Below, piece by piece: positions 41,905 through 50,879 of a DNA stretch of 64,000 nucleotides (position 1 is its first letter; each line of letters starts with the position of its first letter). Origin of the DNA: Longispora sp040681875 (GTDB lineage: Bacteria; Actinomycetota; Actinomycetes; Mycobacteriales; Micromonosporaceae); contig NZ_JBFAZP010000002.1 of NCBI RefSeq assembly GCF_040681875.1, forward strand, positions 372,001-436,000, given 5' to 3'. The notes below the pieces were generated by a model. It was given only the letters and a program-made list of their open reading frames with translations, was not told the origin of the DNA and made no database searches. Position numbers and translations under genes: made by a program.

Positions 41905-43266
41905 ATGCCCCCACCGACCGGCGCCGACCCCCGCCCGTTCGTCGTCATCGGCACCACGGTCGTCGCCAAGCGCGTCTGCGGCACCCTCGCGAGCCTGGGC
42001 GAGGACGTCCTGCACCTCGCCGAACCCACCGAGGACGACCTGCGCGCCGCGACCGCCCGCCGGCCGCGCGGCGTCGCGATCCTGGTGCACGACGACGTCG
42101 CGTGCCTGCGGTACGCGCTGACCGTCGCGCACATGCGGCCCCAGGTCCGGCTCGTTGTGTCCATTTTCGACCGGACGGTCGCCGAGCAGCTGCGCCGCGT
42201 GATGCCGGCCTGCGTGATCGCGTCCCCGGCGGACGTGGCCGCCCCCACGCTGGCCGCCGCGTGCCTGAACACGGACCTGCTCGCCGTGTGGCGCGCCCCG
42301 GACGGCCCGACCGGGGTGCGCCGGACCCCCGACGGGTTCGCCGTGACCGGGTACCCGCTGCCGGGGCACCTCCGGTGGCGTACCCGTCTGGGGCGGTTGC
42401 GCGGGCAGCTCCGGCCGCACGACAGCGGCTCCCGGATGCTGCTCGCCGGTCTCGCGGGTCTGGCGGCCGTCCTGTCGGCGGACTGGCTCTGGCTGTTCCT
42501 GCGCCACCACCTGGATCCGGTCACCGCCCTGTACGAGGCCGTCCGGGTGGTGGCCACCGTCGGTCCGGCCGACGATCCGGGGACCTCGGTCCGGTACCGG
42601 CTCTTCGCGGCGGCCGCCATGCTGGCCACGATCGTGTTCACCGCGGTCTTCACGGCCGGCATCGTGCACCGCGCGCTCAACGGCAGGACCTTCGGGCTGA
42701 TCGGACACCGCGCGCCGCCCGTGGACGGGCACGTGGTGGTCGTCGGCATGGGCCAGGTCGGGCTGCGGCTGTGCCTGGCGCTGAAGGACCTCGGGATCGG
42801 GGTCGTCGCCGTGGAACGCGACCCGGACGCCGACAACCTGAGGATCGCCAAACAGAGCCGCGTCCCGGTACTGGTCGCGCACGGCAGCGACCGCCGGGTA
42901 CTGACCCGCCTCCGGCTGCACCGGGCCATCGCGCTGGCCGTGGTCGGCTCCGACGAACTGGACAACATCGCGGTCGCGCTGACCGGGCTGGCCGTCGCGC
43001 CGCGGGTCCGGGTCGTGCTGCGCGCCGGGGACAGCGAGGCGATGGCCGAGACCCGCTCGCTGTTCCGGATCGCCGAGATCCGCGACGTGACGGCCATGTC
43101 CGCGACCTTCGTGGTGCTGGCCCTGCGCCGGGTGGACCCGGCGCACCTGTGCAGCGACGGCCTGCACGTGTACGCCCAGCTCGGGGGCGCCGAGTTCGCC
43201 GAGTGCACGTCGGGGGTGGCCGCCGCGTGCCGCCACCTGGAGTTCGCCCCCGGCGCGGCGGGCTGA
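41905..43266 (+). CDS. Two-TM ion-channel-like protein with paired NAD-binding (RCK) domains
   Basis: 453 residues. Order: an N-terminal TrkA_N-like domain (VVIGTTVVAKRVCGTL, loop degenerate), a two-helix pore-like module (about 170-255), then a second, intact TrkA_N domain (VVVVGMGQVGLRLCLALKDL) with a nucleotide-binding acid in VAVERDPDADN. The architecture is that of a K+ channel with RCK gating domains. However, where TVGYGD is expected the sequence reads VATVGPADD, so K+ selectivity is doubtful. No partner gene is adjacent; it is likely monocistronic. Confidence 0.8.
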   Translation: MPPPTGADPRPFVVIGTTVVAKRVCGTLASLGEDVLHLAEPTEDDLRAATARRPRGVAILVHDDVACLRYALTVAHMRPQVRLVVSIFDRTVAEQLRRVMPACVIASPADVAAPTLAAACLNTDLLAVWRAPDGPTGVRRTPDGFAVTGYPLPGHLRWRTRLGRLRGQLRPHDSGSRMLLAGLAGLAAVLSADWLWLFLRHHLDPVTALYEAVRVVATVGPADDPGTSVRYRLFAAAAMLATIVFTAVFTAGIVHRALNGRTFGLIGHRAPPVDGHVVVVGMGQVGLRLCLALKDLGIGVVAVERDPDADNLRIAKQSRVPVLVAHGSDRRVLTRLRLHRAIALAVVGSDELDNIAVALTGLAVAPRVRVVLRAGDSEAMAETRSLFRIAEIRDVTAMSATFVVLALRRVDPAHLCSDGLHVYAQLGGAEFAECTSGVAAACRHLEFAPGAAG

Positions 43267-43515
43267 CCCTCCGCCTCCGGTCGGCCGACCGACCCTCCGC
43301 GCCGGGCTGGACCTTTTCCCAGTGGCCGGGCTCTCCGCACCCGCCCAGCGGAATTCCGGCCACACAGGGCCGGGAGCAGCCTCTTCGGATGCTCCATAGT
43401 GGTCGGCGCGCCCCGGAGGCGTACCCATCTAGGGATTGTCCCTGAGTCTTTTCAGGGGTTCGTCCCCGCCGGCCACCGATGCGCCTAGGGTCCCCGCCCC
43501 GGCAGGCTCTCGATC

Positions 43516-44157
43516 ATGAACGAGATCACCGACCTGCTGCACCAGGTCATGGGCTCCCCGTGGATCTACGTCGCCCTCTTCGCGCTCGCGTTCCTCGACG
43601 GCTTCTTCCCCGTCGTCCCCGGCGAGACCGCCGTCATCACGGCCGGCGTCTTCGCGGCCACCGGTTCGCCGAACCTCTACGGCGTCATCGCGGTCGCCGC
43701 CGTCGGCGCGTTCCTCGGCGACCACGTCTCCTACGCGATCGGCCGCACCTTCGGCGCCAGGATGCTGGGCCGGGTCAAGCCGAACACCCGGCGGCACCGC
43801 GCCCTGACCAGGGCCCGGGAGGCGATCGACGTCCGGGGCGGGATGATCCTGGTGGTCGCGCGCTACATCCCAGGCGGGCGCACAGCGGTCACGCTCACGA
43901 TGGGCTCGATGGGCTTCCCGCTGCGCAGGTTCGCGTTCTACGACGCGTTCGCGGCCCTGTCGTGGGCGATCTACTCGACGCTGATCGGGTACTTCGGCGG
44001 GCTCGCGTTCGAGCAGGATCCGTTGCTGGGGCTGCTGCTCGGGTTGGGGATCGCGGTATCGATCACGGCGGTCACGGAGCTGGTCCGGTTCGTGCTGGCC
44101 CGGCGGGGGCGGCGGGCGGCCGCGCCGGACCGCGAGCTCGTCGGGGCGGAACACTAG
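43516..44157 (+). CDS. DedA-family (SNARE-associated/VTT) membrane protein
   Basis: 213 residues with several membrane segments. The family motifs are FLDGFFPVVPGETAVITAG near residue 28, FLGDHVSYAIGRTFG near 66 and VARYIPGGRTAVTLTMG near 112 (the conserved Arg and Gly of the re-entrant loop). DedA proteins are lipid scramblase/flippase-like carriers needed for envelope homeostasis. A separate transcription unit; the downstream secreted-protein gene has its own ribosome site 118 bases later. Confidence 0.9.
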   Translation: MNEITDLLHQVMGSPWIYVALFALAFLDGFFPVVPGETAVITAGVFAATGSPNLYGVIAVAAVGAFLGDHVSYAIGRTFGARMLGRVKPNTRRHRALTRAREAIDVRGGMILVVARYIPGGRTAVTLTMGSMGFPLRRFAFYDAFAALSWAIYSTLIGYFGGLAFEQDPLLGLLLGLGIAVSITAVTELVRFVLARRGRRAAAPDRELVGAEH

Positions 44158-44274
44158 CCCCTCCACCGCGCAGGACTTTCGACGGGTACGGGCGCACTCT
44201 CCTTGATCAACTTGTGTACCCTGCCGGTCGGCACCCTTCGCGTGTCGACTGTCCACCTGGGGAAGGACCCTGTT

Positions 44275-44682
44275 GTGAAGACCCTCGCAAGGATCGGCGC
44301 GCTCGTCACACTCACCGCCGCCGCGGTGTTCGGCGTCACCGGCCCGGCCAGCGCCGGCCCGTCGGGCTGTTCGAGCGTCACCCAGATCGGCTCGACGGGC
44401 GTCGCGTACATCGGCGGCTCGCCGTTCGCGTCGGTCAAGCAGTTCAAGGGCTGCGGCAAGAACTACGCCTACGCGTACGTGTGGACCAGCTACCGCGACA
44501 GCCACAGCTCGTGGGAGATCTGCGCCGCCATCGTCGTGAACAACCGGTTCAACGACGGCAACTGCTCCTCGGGCCGGCCGGTCGAGGTGTGGTCCTGGGG
44601 CGCGAACACGCTGACCGCGTGCACGCACGCGAGCGGCTGGTGGGAGGGCGTGACCGCCGCGCGGACCGACGAGCGCTGCTAG
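44275..44682 (+). CDS. Small secreted protein with six cysteines
   Basis: 135 residues from GTG at 44275 (GGAAGGA upstream); the ORF opens 24 codons earlier but that part is not signal-like. A Sec signal (TLARIGALVTLTAAAVFGVT) ends at ASA near residue 28. The mature part of about 107 residues has six Cys, enough for three disulfides, and many Ser, Tyr and Trp residues. No family recognised; similar small secreted proteins are common in actinomycetes. Not linked to its neighbours. Confidence 0.75.
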   Translation: MKTLARIGALVTLTAAAVFGVTGPASAGPSGCSSVTQIGSTGVAYIGGSPFASVKQFKGCGKNYAYAYVWTSYRDSHSSWEICAAIVVNNRFNDGNCSSGRPVEVWSWGANTLTACTHASGWWEGVTAARTDERC

Positions 44683-44913
44683 TCGCGGCGGCGGAGGCCG
44701 GCGGCGCGGTGACCCGGGCCGCCGCCCCGTCGTGCGGGACGGCCGGAGGGATCGTCCGGGCCGGATCCGGTACCCGTCTTAAATCCCTTATGGAAACACA
44801 CAGGAGCACTTAACCGATCGTTCCCGATACTTCACCCTGCGGTCCGGCACGTCCGGTTGCGTCCCCGAGGAGCCGTGGCCGCGTCGTGTCACAACTACAC
44901 CCAGGAGCCGTCG

Positions 44914-47004
44914 ATGGCGACCCGAACACGCCTGCGCCGTTCACTGTCCGGGGCGGACATGGTGATGTTCGGGCTGGTGGCGATGGTGCCGCTGGCCCCG
45001 TTCGGGGCGTTCGGGCAGATGTACCAGGTCAGCGGCGGCATGATCGCCCTCGGGTACCTGGCCGGGGCGGCGGTGGCCGTCGTCACCGCGTACGGGTACG
45101 CGGCCCTGACCCGCGCCGCGCCGTCCGCCGGTTCCGTGTACCACTTCGGCACCGCGCTGATCGGCCGGCCGGTCGGGTTCCTCGGCGGCTGGGTGACCCT
45201 GCTGTGCTACCTCGGCGCGCCGACGCTGGCGTGCGTGGTGACCGGGTACACCCTGTCGGCCCTCGTTCCGGCCGTGCCCTGGTGGCTGTGGGCGGTCGTG
45301 TTCGTCGGGGTCGGCGGGGCGGTCAACTGCCTGGGCACCCGGGTCACGATGCGGGTGATCCGGGTGCTGCTGGCGGTGGAGCTGTTCATTCTCGCCGTCG
45401 TGCTCCTGTTCGGGGTGCTCACCCTGGCCATGGGCGTCAACCAGGGCCTGCGGCTCACCCCGTTGTACGACCCGGCGACCTTCACCGCGGGCACGGTGAC
45501 CGGTTCCCTGGCGTTGGCGGTCTTCGGCTTCGTCGGGTTCGACGGCGTGGCCACGCTCGCCGAGGAGGGCCGGGACGGCACGGCCGGGACCGCCCGCGCG
45601 ATCGTGGTCGCCGCGCTCGCCGCCGCCACGGTCTTCGTCGTGCAGAGCTGGGTCTTCACCCTGTTCGTGGACGCGGAGACCAGCGGGCGGCTGCTCGCCG
45701 GGGGCGACCCGGCCGGCACGGCCCTCCTGGACATCGCCACCGGCTTCGGCGGCCCCCTCGTCGCGGTGGCCTGCGCGGTGTCCCTGTCCCTCGCGATGGG
45801 CATGGCGGGCGTCCCGGTGCAGGCCTCCGCCGCCCGGATCCTGTACGCCATGGCGCGCGACGGGCACCTGCCGAGCCGCCTGGCGCGGTTGAGCCCCGGT
45901 CGCGGGGTGCCCGCCACCGCCACCGTGGTCGGCGCCGTGGTCTCGGCGGCGGGTGTGGGCCTGATGGCGATCGGCCCGGAGGTGGGCGGGTACCTCACCG
46001 ACACGGTGTTCGACGCCGCCCTGGGCATGTTCCTGCTCGTCCACGTGTGCTGGGCGGTGCACCTGGTCCGCACGCACCTCCGGGCCGCGCTCCCGCGCCT
46101 GCTCGGCCCGGTCGGCGGCGCGGCCGTCACGGTCTACCTGCTGTACCGGATGTGGAGCCCCACCACCGTCGTCCTCGGCGTCTGGCTGCTCGCCGGGCTG
46201 GCCGCGCTCGGGTACGGCTGGCTCCGCCGTCGGCGCACCGCCACCACCCGGCCGGGGACCGCGCCGGACGGGCCGAACGTGGGCCCGTACCCCTTCGTGT
46301 GGTTGGGGCGGTTCACGCTCTCCCTCGCCGAGGTCGGCAGGGTGCAGGCGCTGGTGGCCGTCGGCTACCGGCACGGCCGGGGCGACATCCTGGACCTGCG
46401 GTTCCACCCGGCCGACGCCCCGGCCTGGCAGCCGTTCCTCGACGGGCTCGTGCAGCGCGGCCTCGCCGGGGTCCGGCTCGTCAGCTCCGACGACCACGAC
46501 GGCCTGCCCGGGGCGGTCGGCGAGGCGCTGCCGGCGGCCCGGTGGCTGTGGCGGGTGCTCCCCCAGACCCACGACCTGGTGCACCGGGCCGCGCCCGAGA
46601 AGCAGCTCTGGCTGGCCGCCCGGCTCCGGGGTCTCGTCGACGAGCACGACACGACGGGTACCCGCAACCGGCTGACGGCGTTCGTCGCCGCCCTGCGCGC
46701 CGAAGCCCCCGACCTCGCCGGACACCTGTGGGCGGCCCGCGAGGAACTGGTCACCCACCCGCTGTGCGCGCCCGACGCGCCGTGCGACCGGCGGCACTCC
46801 CCGTACCAGGCCAGCCGGGCCATCCAGCGGCGCCTCGACGGGACCGGGGCCTTCGACGACGCCGCGCACGCCGCCGCCGCGCTCACCGAGCTGGTCGAGC
46901 ACGTGGCCGGGTCCGCCGCCCGGCGGGGTGAGCTGCCGGTCGGCGCCGGGCGGGGTGAACTGCCGGTCGGCGCCCGGCCGGTCGCCGACGTGCCCCCGGC
47001 GTGA
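44914..47004 (+). CDS. APC-superfamily amino-acid permease fused to a transposase-like domain
   Basis: 696 residues from ATG at 44914 (AGGAG upstream). Residues about 1-445 are an APC permease with about 12 helices: the N-terminal SGADMVMFGLVAMVPLAPFG, the GYAALTRAAPSAGSVYHFG turn, FVGFDGVATLAEEGRD and QASAARILYAMARDGHLP. Such carriers move amino acids or polyamines with protons. Residues about 462-655 are unlike any permease tail and align by eye with the IS256/mutator transposase core (AVGYRHGRGDILDL, FLDGLVQRGLAGVRLVSSDD, HDGL). The expected first Asp is Gly and the final Glu is Gln, so it should be inactive. The tail ends in duplicated RRGELPVGA-like words. Confidence 0.82.
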   Translation: MATRTRLRRSLSGADMVMFGLVAMVPLAPFGAFGQMYQVSGGMIALGYLAGAAVAVVTAYGYAALTRAAPSAGSVYHFGTALIGRPVGFLGGWVTLLCYLGAPTLACVVTGYTLSALVPAVPWWLWAVVFVGVGGAVNCLGTRVTMRVIRVLLAVELFILAVVLLFGVLTLAMGVNQGLRLTPLYDPATFTAGTVTGSLALAVFGFVGFDGVATLAEEGRDGTAGTARAIVVAALAAATVFVVQSWVFTLFVDAETSGRLLAGGDPAGTALLDIATGFGGPLVAVACAVSLSLAMGMAGVPVQASAARILYAMARDGHLPSRLARLSPGRGVPATATVVGAVVSAAGVGLMAIGPEVGGYLTDTVFDAALGMFLLVHVCWAVHLVRTHLRAALPRLLGPVGGAAVTVYLLYRMWSPTTVVLGVWLLAGLAALGYGWLRRRRTATTRPGTAPDGPNVGPYPFVWLGRFTLSLAEVGRVQALVAVGYRHGRGDILDLRFHPADAPAWQPFLDGLVQRGLAGVRLVSSDDHDGLPGAVGEALPAARWLWRVLPQTHDLVHRAAPEKQLWLAARLRGLVDEHDTTGTRNRLTAFVAALRAEAPDLAGHLWAAREELVTHPLCAPDAPCDRRHSPYQASRAIQRRLDGTGAFDDAAHAAAALTELVEHVAGSAARRGELPVGAGRGELPVGARPVADVPPA

Positions 47005-47008
47005 GGAC

Positions 47009-47038
47009 GGCCCCGCCGGAGAGGACTCCGACGGGGCC
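47009..47038 (+). terminator. Hairpin terminator after the permease gene
   Basis: A 13-base-pair stem with one mismatch (GGCCCCGCCGGAG / CTCCGACGGGGCC) and a four-base loop, starting four bases after the stop codon. Confidence 0.6.
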
Positions 47039-47220
47039 GGCACGGGGGCGCCACCGCGTCGACCGTTCCGGGACACCGAATTGTCCGGAGAGCGAGGCCT
47101 CCGGCACGTCGGACGGCTGATGATCATCCGGCGGCCCCCGGGCATGGCGCGGAGTTCACCCGCTGTTCGGCCGGGTGGACTTGGATCGGGGCATCCGTAC
47201 CCGACTTCCGGAGGTTGCAC

Positions 47221-49392
47221 GTGCGCGCCCTCACCTTCACGGCGGCCGCGGCGACGCTGGCCCTGCTCGCCGCCGGTTCGCCGGCCGCCAGCCAGCCGCC
47301 ACCCGCGACCGGCGCGGCCTGCTCCGCAGACGCCGCGCTGCTCGGTTTCTCCGACCAGCTCGACAAGACCACTTTCGAGGGTACGGCCGTCGCCGGCCTG
47401 TCCGCGGTGGCCTTCAACCGGCCCGGCGAGCGCCCGTTCGCGCTGGTCGACAACATCGGCACCACCCCGGCCCGGATGTACGAGCTGGACCTCGCCGCGA
47501 ACTCGGCGGCCGTCAAGGACGTCATCACGCTGACCCGCCCCGACGGCACCCCCTACACCGGGGCGGACTTCGACGGCGAGGGCCTGGTCGTGGAGGCCAG
47601 CGCCCGCTACGCGTGGGCCAGCTCCGAGACCGAGCCCTCGATCCGCCGGTTCCGGCTGCGCGACGGCCGCCAGGTGGACGAGCTGCCCGTGCCGGCCCGG
47701 TTCCGGGTCGCCCCCGCCGGGGAGGCCGTGCGCAACCAGACGTTCGAGGCGCTGACCCTGAGCCCGAACGGCCGCGACCTGTACGCCGGCATGGAGGGCG
47801 CCCTCGCCGCCGACGGCCCCGGCCGCAACCGCGTGCTGCACTACCGCGACTCCCAGCTCGTCGGCCAGTACGCCTACCAGCCCGACGCCGGCCTCGGCCT
47901 CGTCGAGCTCACGGCCCTCGGGGACGACCAGCTGCTGGCCCTGGAGCGCGGCTTCACCCCGGGCGTGGGCAACACCGTCCGGGTGTACCGGGTGTCCGCC
48001 ACCGGCGTCCCCGACGTCACCGACACCGCCTCGCTGGGCACGCTGAACGACCCGCGCGCCTTCCTCGGCAAGCAGCTGCTGTTCGACCTGGGCGCCTGCC
48101 CGGCGTCCGGCGCGACCGCGAAGCAGCCGCAGCCGAACCCGCTGCTGGACAACGTGGAGGGCATGGCCCTCGGCGCGGAGCTGCCCGGCGGCCGGCGCGC
48201 CCTGCACCTGATCTCCGACGACAATGGCAGCGCCACCCAGATCACCCGGACCTACACGTTCAGCGTCCAGCTGCGCGCCGAGGCCCGGCTGCTGTCCCGG
48301 GCGATCCTGTCGGCCACCGCGTACCAGCCGGGTCCGGTCTCCGGCACCCAGCTGTCCACCGCCCCGGTCAACGGGATCAGCGCGCCGTTCCCCGGCCAGC
48401 CGATCCCCGGCTTCTCCGCCGTGCTCCAGGGCAAGGACGGCCGGCTGCTGGCCATGCCGGACAACGGCTTCGGCACCAAGGGCAACTCGGCGGACTTCCT
48501 GCTCCGCGCGTACGACATCACCCCGCGCTACCACCAGCACGAGGTCAAGGTGAACGGGTTCATCAGCTTCGCGGACCCCGACCACAAGGTGCCGTTCCCG
48601 CTGACCCGCCCGGACCGGCTGCTCACCGGCGCGGACTTCGACATCGAGTCCATGGCCCGCGACGCGCGCGGCGACCTGTGGCTGGGCGAGGAGTTCGGCC
48701 CGTACCTGATCCGCACCGACCCGAACGGCAAGGTGCTCCAGGCGCCGATCCCGCTGCCCGACGGCGGCAAGTCCCCGCAGTCCCCGGACCTGAAGCCGGG
48801 CGAGGAGCCGACCGTGCGGGGCGGCCGGGGCTTCGAGGCCCTGGCGGTCAGCGCCGACGGCTGGACCCTGTACCCGATCCTGGAGGGCCCGAAGACCGAC
48901 GACCCCGACCAGCGCCGGCGGATCGTCTACGAGTTCGACGTGAAGGCCAACGCGTACACGTCGCGGACCTGGTCGTTGCGGGTGGACAGCCCCGAGCTGG
49001 TCGTGGGCGACGCCGCGGTGCTCGACGGCCGCCGCCTCGTCTTCATCGAGCGCGACAACGAGATGGGCCGCGCCTCGCGGATCAAGAGGCTGGTGGTCAC
49101 GGACCTCGACCAGGTCGGCGCCGACGGGTACCTGCCCCGGCGCACCGCCGTGGACCTGATGCGGATCGCCGACCCCCGGGAGCTGTCCGGGCCGGCCCGC
49201 CCGGGCGAGTACGGCGTCGGCCCGCTGTTCTCCTTCCCGCTCCAGTCGGTGGAGACCGTCCTGCCGCTGGGCGGGGACCGGGTGCTCGTCGCCAACGACA
49301 ACAACTTCCCGGGCAACGACGGGCGGATCCCTGGCCGGGCCGACGACACGGAGCTGATCGTGATCGAGGTGCCGGGCCTGCGGGACCGGTGA
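47221..49392 (+). CDS. Secreted phytase-like esterase (duplicated beta-propeller-type domain)
   Basis: 723 residues from GTG at 47221, six bases after GGAGG. A Sec signal (FTAAAATLALLAAGSPAASQ) precedes two related regions of the 'esterase-like activity of phytase' family. In the first (about 45-370), GADFDGEGLVVEASARYAWA and NQTFEALTLSPNGRDLYAGM are diagnostic. The second (about 390-720) has FGTKGNSADFLLRAYDI, GADFDIESMARDARGDLWLG, GRGFEALAVSADGWTLYPIL and VANDNNFPG. These extracellular proteins are thought to cleave phosphate esters, but activity is rarely proven. Monocistronic between two hairpins. Confidence 0.85.
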   Translation: MRALTFTAAAATLALLAAGSPAASQPPPATGAACSADAALLGFSDQLDKTTFEGTAVAGLSAVAFNRPGERPFALVDNIGTTPARMYELDLAANSAAVKDVITLTRPDGTPYTGADFDGEGLVVEASARYAWASSETEPSIRRFRLRDGRQVDELPVPARFRVAPAGEAVRNQTFEALTLSPNGRDLYAGMEGALAADGPGRNRVLHYRDSQLVGQYAYQPDAGLGLVELTALGDDQLLALERGFTPGVGNTVRVYRVSATGVPDVTDTASLGTLNDPRAFLGKQLLFDLGACPASGATAKQPQPNPLLDNVEGMALGAELPGGRRALHLISDDNGSATQITRTYTFSVQLRAEARLLSRAILSATAYQPGPVSGTQLSTAPVNGISAPFPGQPIPGFSAVLQGKDGRLLAMPDNGFGTKGNSADFLLRAYDITPRYHQHEVKVNGFISFADPDHKVPFPLTRPDRLLTGADFDIESMARDARGDLWLGEEFGPYLIRTDPNGKVLQAPIPLPDGGKSPQSPDLKPGEEPTVRGGRGFEALAVSADGWTLYPILEGPKTDDPDQRRRIVYEFDVKANAYTSRTWSLRVDSPELVVGDAAVLDGRRLVFIERDNEMGRASRIKRLVVTDLDQVGADGYLPRRTAVDLMRIADPRELSGPARPGEYGVGPLFSFPLQSVETVLPLGGDRVLVANDNNFPGNDGRIPGRADDTELIVIEVPGLRDR

Positions 49393-49403
49393 CCTGACCC
49401 GAC

Positions 49404-49445
49404 GCGGAGCCCCGTCCCGGCGGTCATGCCGGGGCGGGGCTCCGC
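49404..49445. terminator. Bidirectional hairpin terminator
   Basis: An 18-base-pair stem with one G-U pair (5' arm GCGGAGCCCCGTCCCGGC) and a six-base loop between the convergent phytase-like and membrane-protein genes. Confidence 0.7.
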
Positions 49446-49473
49446 CGTGCGCGGCCCCGCCCGGCGTCCCGGG

Positions 49474-50145
49474 TCACCGCCCGCGCCCGCCCCTCCGTCT
49501 CCGGCGCGGGCGACGCGGTGGCGGCGGAGGCGGCGGCCGGGTCGGATACGACGGTTCCGGAGGCAGGGGCTTCGCGGCGAACCAGCTGAGCGCGAACAGC
49601 ACGGCCACGAACGGGAGCGGATACGTCCAGGCCCAGGGCGAGATTCCGCCCTCCTCCTCGACGACCTCCACCGGGACCGGGTGGAACAGTCCCTCGGGAT
49701 CCACCACCACCGCGATCGTGCCGCCCACCGGATGGCGCCCGCCCACCTGCGCGTGGCCCGGGATCCGCCGGCCCTCGCCGTCGGCGAGGGTGAGCACCCG
49801 GTCCTGCCCCTTGCCGTGTTCCTTGCGCTCGGCGACCACGGTCGCGTCGATCGTGACGCCCCGGGCGGCGAGCACGGACTCCGGCACCGCGAGGGCCGGG
49901 ACCACGAACAGGAAGAAGGCCAGCACCCACACGCCGGCCAGCCAGCCAGCCCGGGCCGTTTCACCGAACAGGGTGAGGGAGAGGGTCAGGGCGCCGATGT
50001 AGGCCGTCAGCCACACCACGAACTGGGTGTCCAGCGCGAACGTGGTGCTGGCCCCGATGACCGGCAACGTCATCGCCACCAGCTGGATCGCCACCATCCC
50101 GCCGAACGTCACCAGCCGCGAGGGCGGGTCCCGCTGAAGCCACAT
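49474..50145 (-). CDS. Four-TM membrane protein with DUF3592-like loop and basic Pro-rich tail
   Basis: 223 residues from ATG at 50145 (GGGAGGA nine bases upstream). Three N-terminal helices precede an extracytoplasmic loop (DATVVAERKEHGKGQDRVLT, VGGRHPVGGTIAVVVDPEGL) that resembles DUF3592-type beta domains. A final helix (PLPFVAVLFALSWFAA) follows, then a cytoplasmic tail with a run of prolines and an Arg-rich end. No enzymatic motif. Function unknown; such proteins are frequent in actinomycetes. Confidence 0.7.
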   Translation of the reverse strand: MWLQRDPPSRLVTFGGMVAIQLVAMTLPVIGASTTFALDTQFVVWLTAYIGALTLSLTLFGETARAGWLAGVWVLAFFLFVVPALAVPESVLAARGVTIDATVVAERKEHGKGQDRVLTLADGEGRRIPGHAQVGGRHPVGGTIAVVVDPEGLFHPVPVEVVEEEGGISPWAWTYPLPFVAVLFALSWFAAKPLPPEPSYPTRPPPPPPPRRPRRRRRGGRGR

Positions 50146-50380
50146 GCGCCCGGATCCTCCCTGGTCGTCGTCGCGGGACCGCCCGCCCCGGACCACGACG
50201 CGGGGTCGCCCACGGGCGAAGAACGACCCTACCCGAGGGGTACGCCGGCCGCCCGCCCCCGACCGTCGGGAAAACGGACCACATCCGGCACACCGAGTCG
50301 TCGATCTTGCCCGGTCCGTCGATCTACAGTGGAGTCAATCCCGGCGATCGGGTCCGGGTCGTACTATCGGGGAGTATTTC

Positions 50381-50794
50381 ATGTTCTCAGCGAGGAGAGC
50401 CGTCGTCGCGGTCGTGGCGGCCGCCGCCTTCGGAGTGCTCGGGCTGACGGCGCCGGCCTCCGCCGACATCACCATCAACCACTACGTCGCGACCATCTCG
50501 AACGGCACCTGGTCCTTCAAGGTGCACCTGAGTGAGCAGACCGACATCACCGAGGCGTTCGCGTCGCTGAACAACACGAGCAACAAGCACGTCAACGGCG
50601 CGATCCTGCGCACCGGCCCCGAGTACAACGTGGGCTACAGCTGGCACCTGGACAGCCACGACGTGAACTTCGTGGACATCTCCATGGAGATCTGCGACGG
50701 CAGCCCGCAGGACGTCGAGGACGGCACCCTCAGCGGCGACCGGTACTGCCCGTGGGGCGGTCGGGTCGTCGCGATGGAGAAGGTCACCTTCTAG
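50381..50794 (+). CDS. Small secreted protein
   Basis: 137 residues, ATG with GGGGAG upstream. The Sec signal (RRAVVAVVAAAAFGVLGLTA) ends at ASA near residue 29. The mature part of about 108 residues starts DITINHYVATISNGTWSFKV, is rich in Asn, Asp and aromatic residues, has two Cys (about residues 108 and 126, likely one disulfide) and looks like an all-beta domain. No family recognised. A strong double hairpin follows the gene. Confidence 0.72.
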   Translation: MFSARRAVVAVVAAAAFGVLGLTAPASADITINHYVATISNGTWSFKVHLSEQTDITEAFASLNNTSNKHVNGAILRTGPEYNVGYSWHLDSHDVNFVDISMEICDGSPQDVEDGTLSGDRYCPWGGRVVAMEKVTF

Positions 50795-50798
50795 GCCA

Positions 50799-50875
50799 CG
50801 GTTCCCGGCGGGCCGGCACGCGGGGCCGCCGGCCCGCCGGGAACCGGGAGCCCCGCCGTAGGACGGCGGGGCTCC
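50799..50875. terminator. Two consecutive strong hairpins between convergent genes
   Basis: The first hairpin has a perfect 19-base-pair stem (50799-50817 with 50828-50846; arm starts CGGTTCCCGGCGGGCC) and a 10-base loop. The second has a perfect 13-base-pair stem (GGAGCCCCGCCGT / ACGGCGGGGCTCC, 50847-50875) and a three-base loop. Together they should stop transcription in both directions. Confidence 0.8.
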
Positions 50876-50879
50876 GCCG

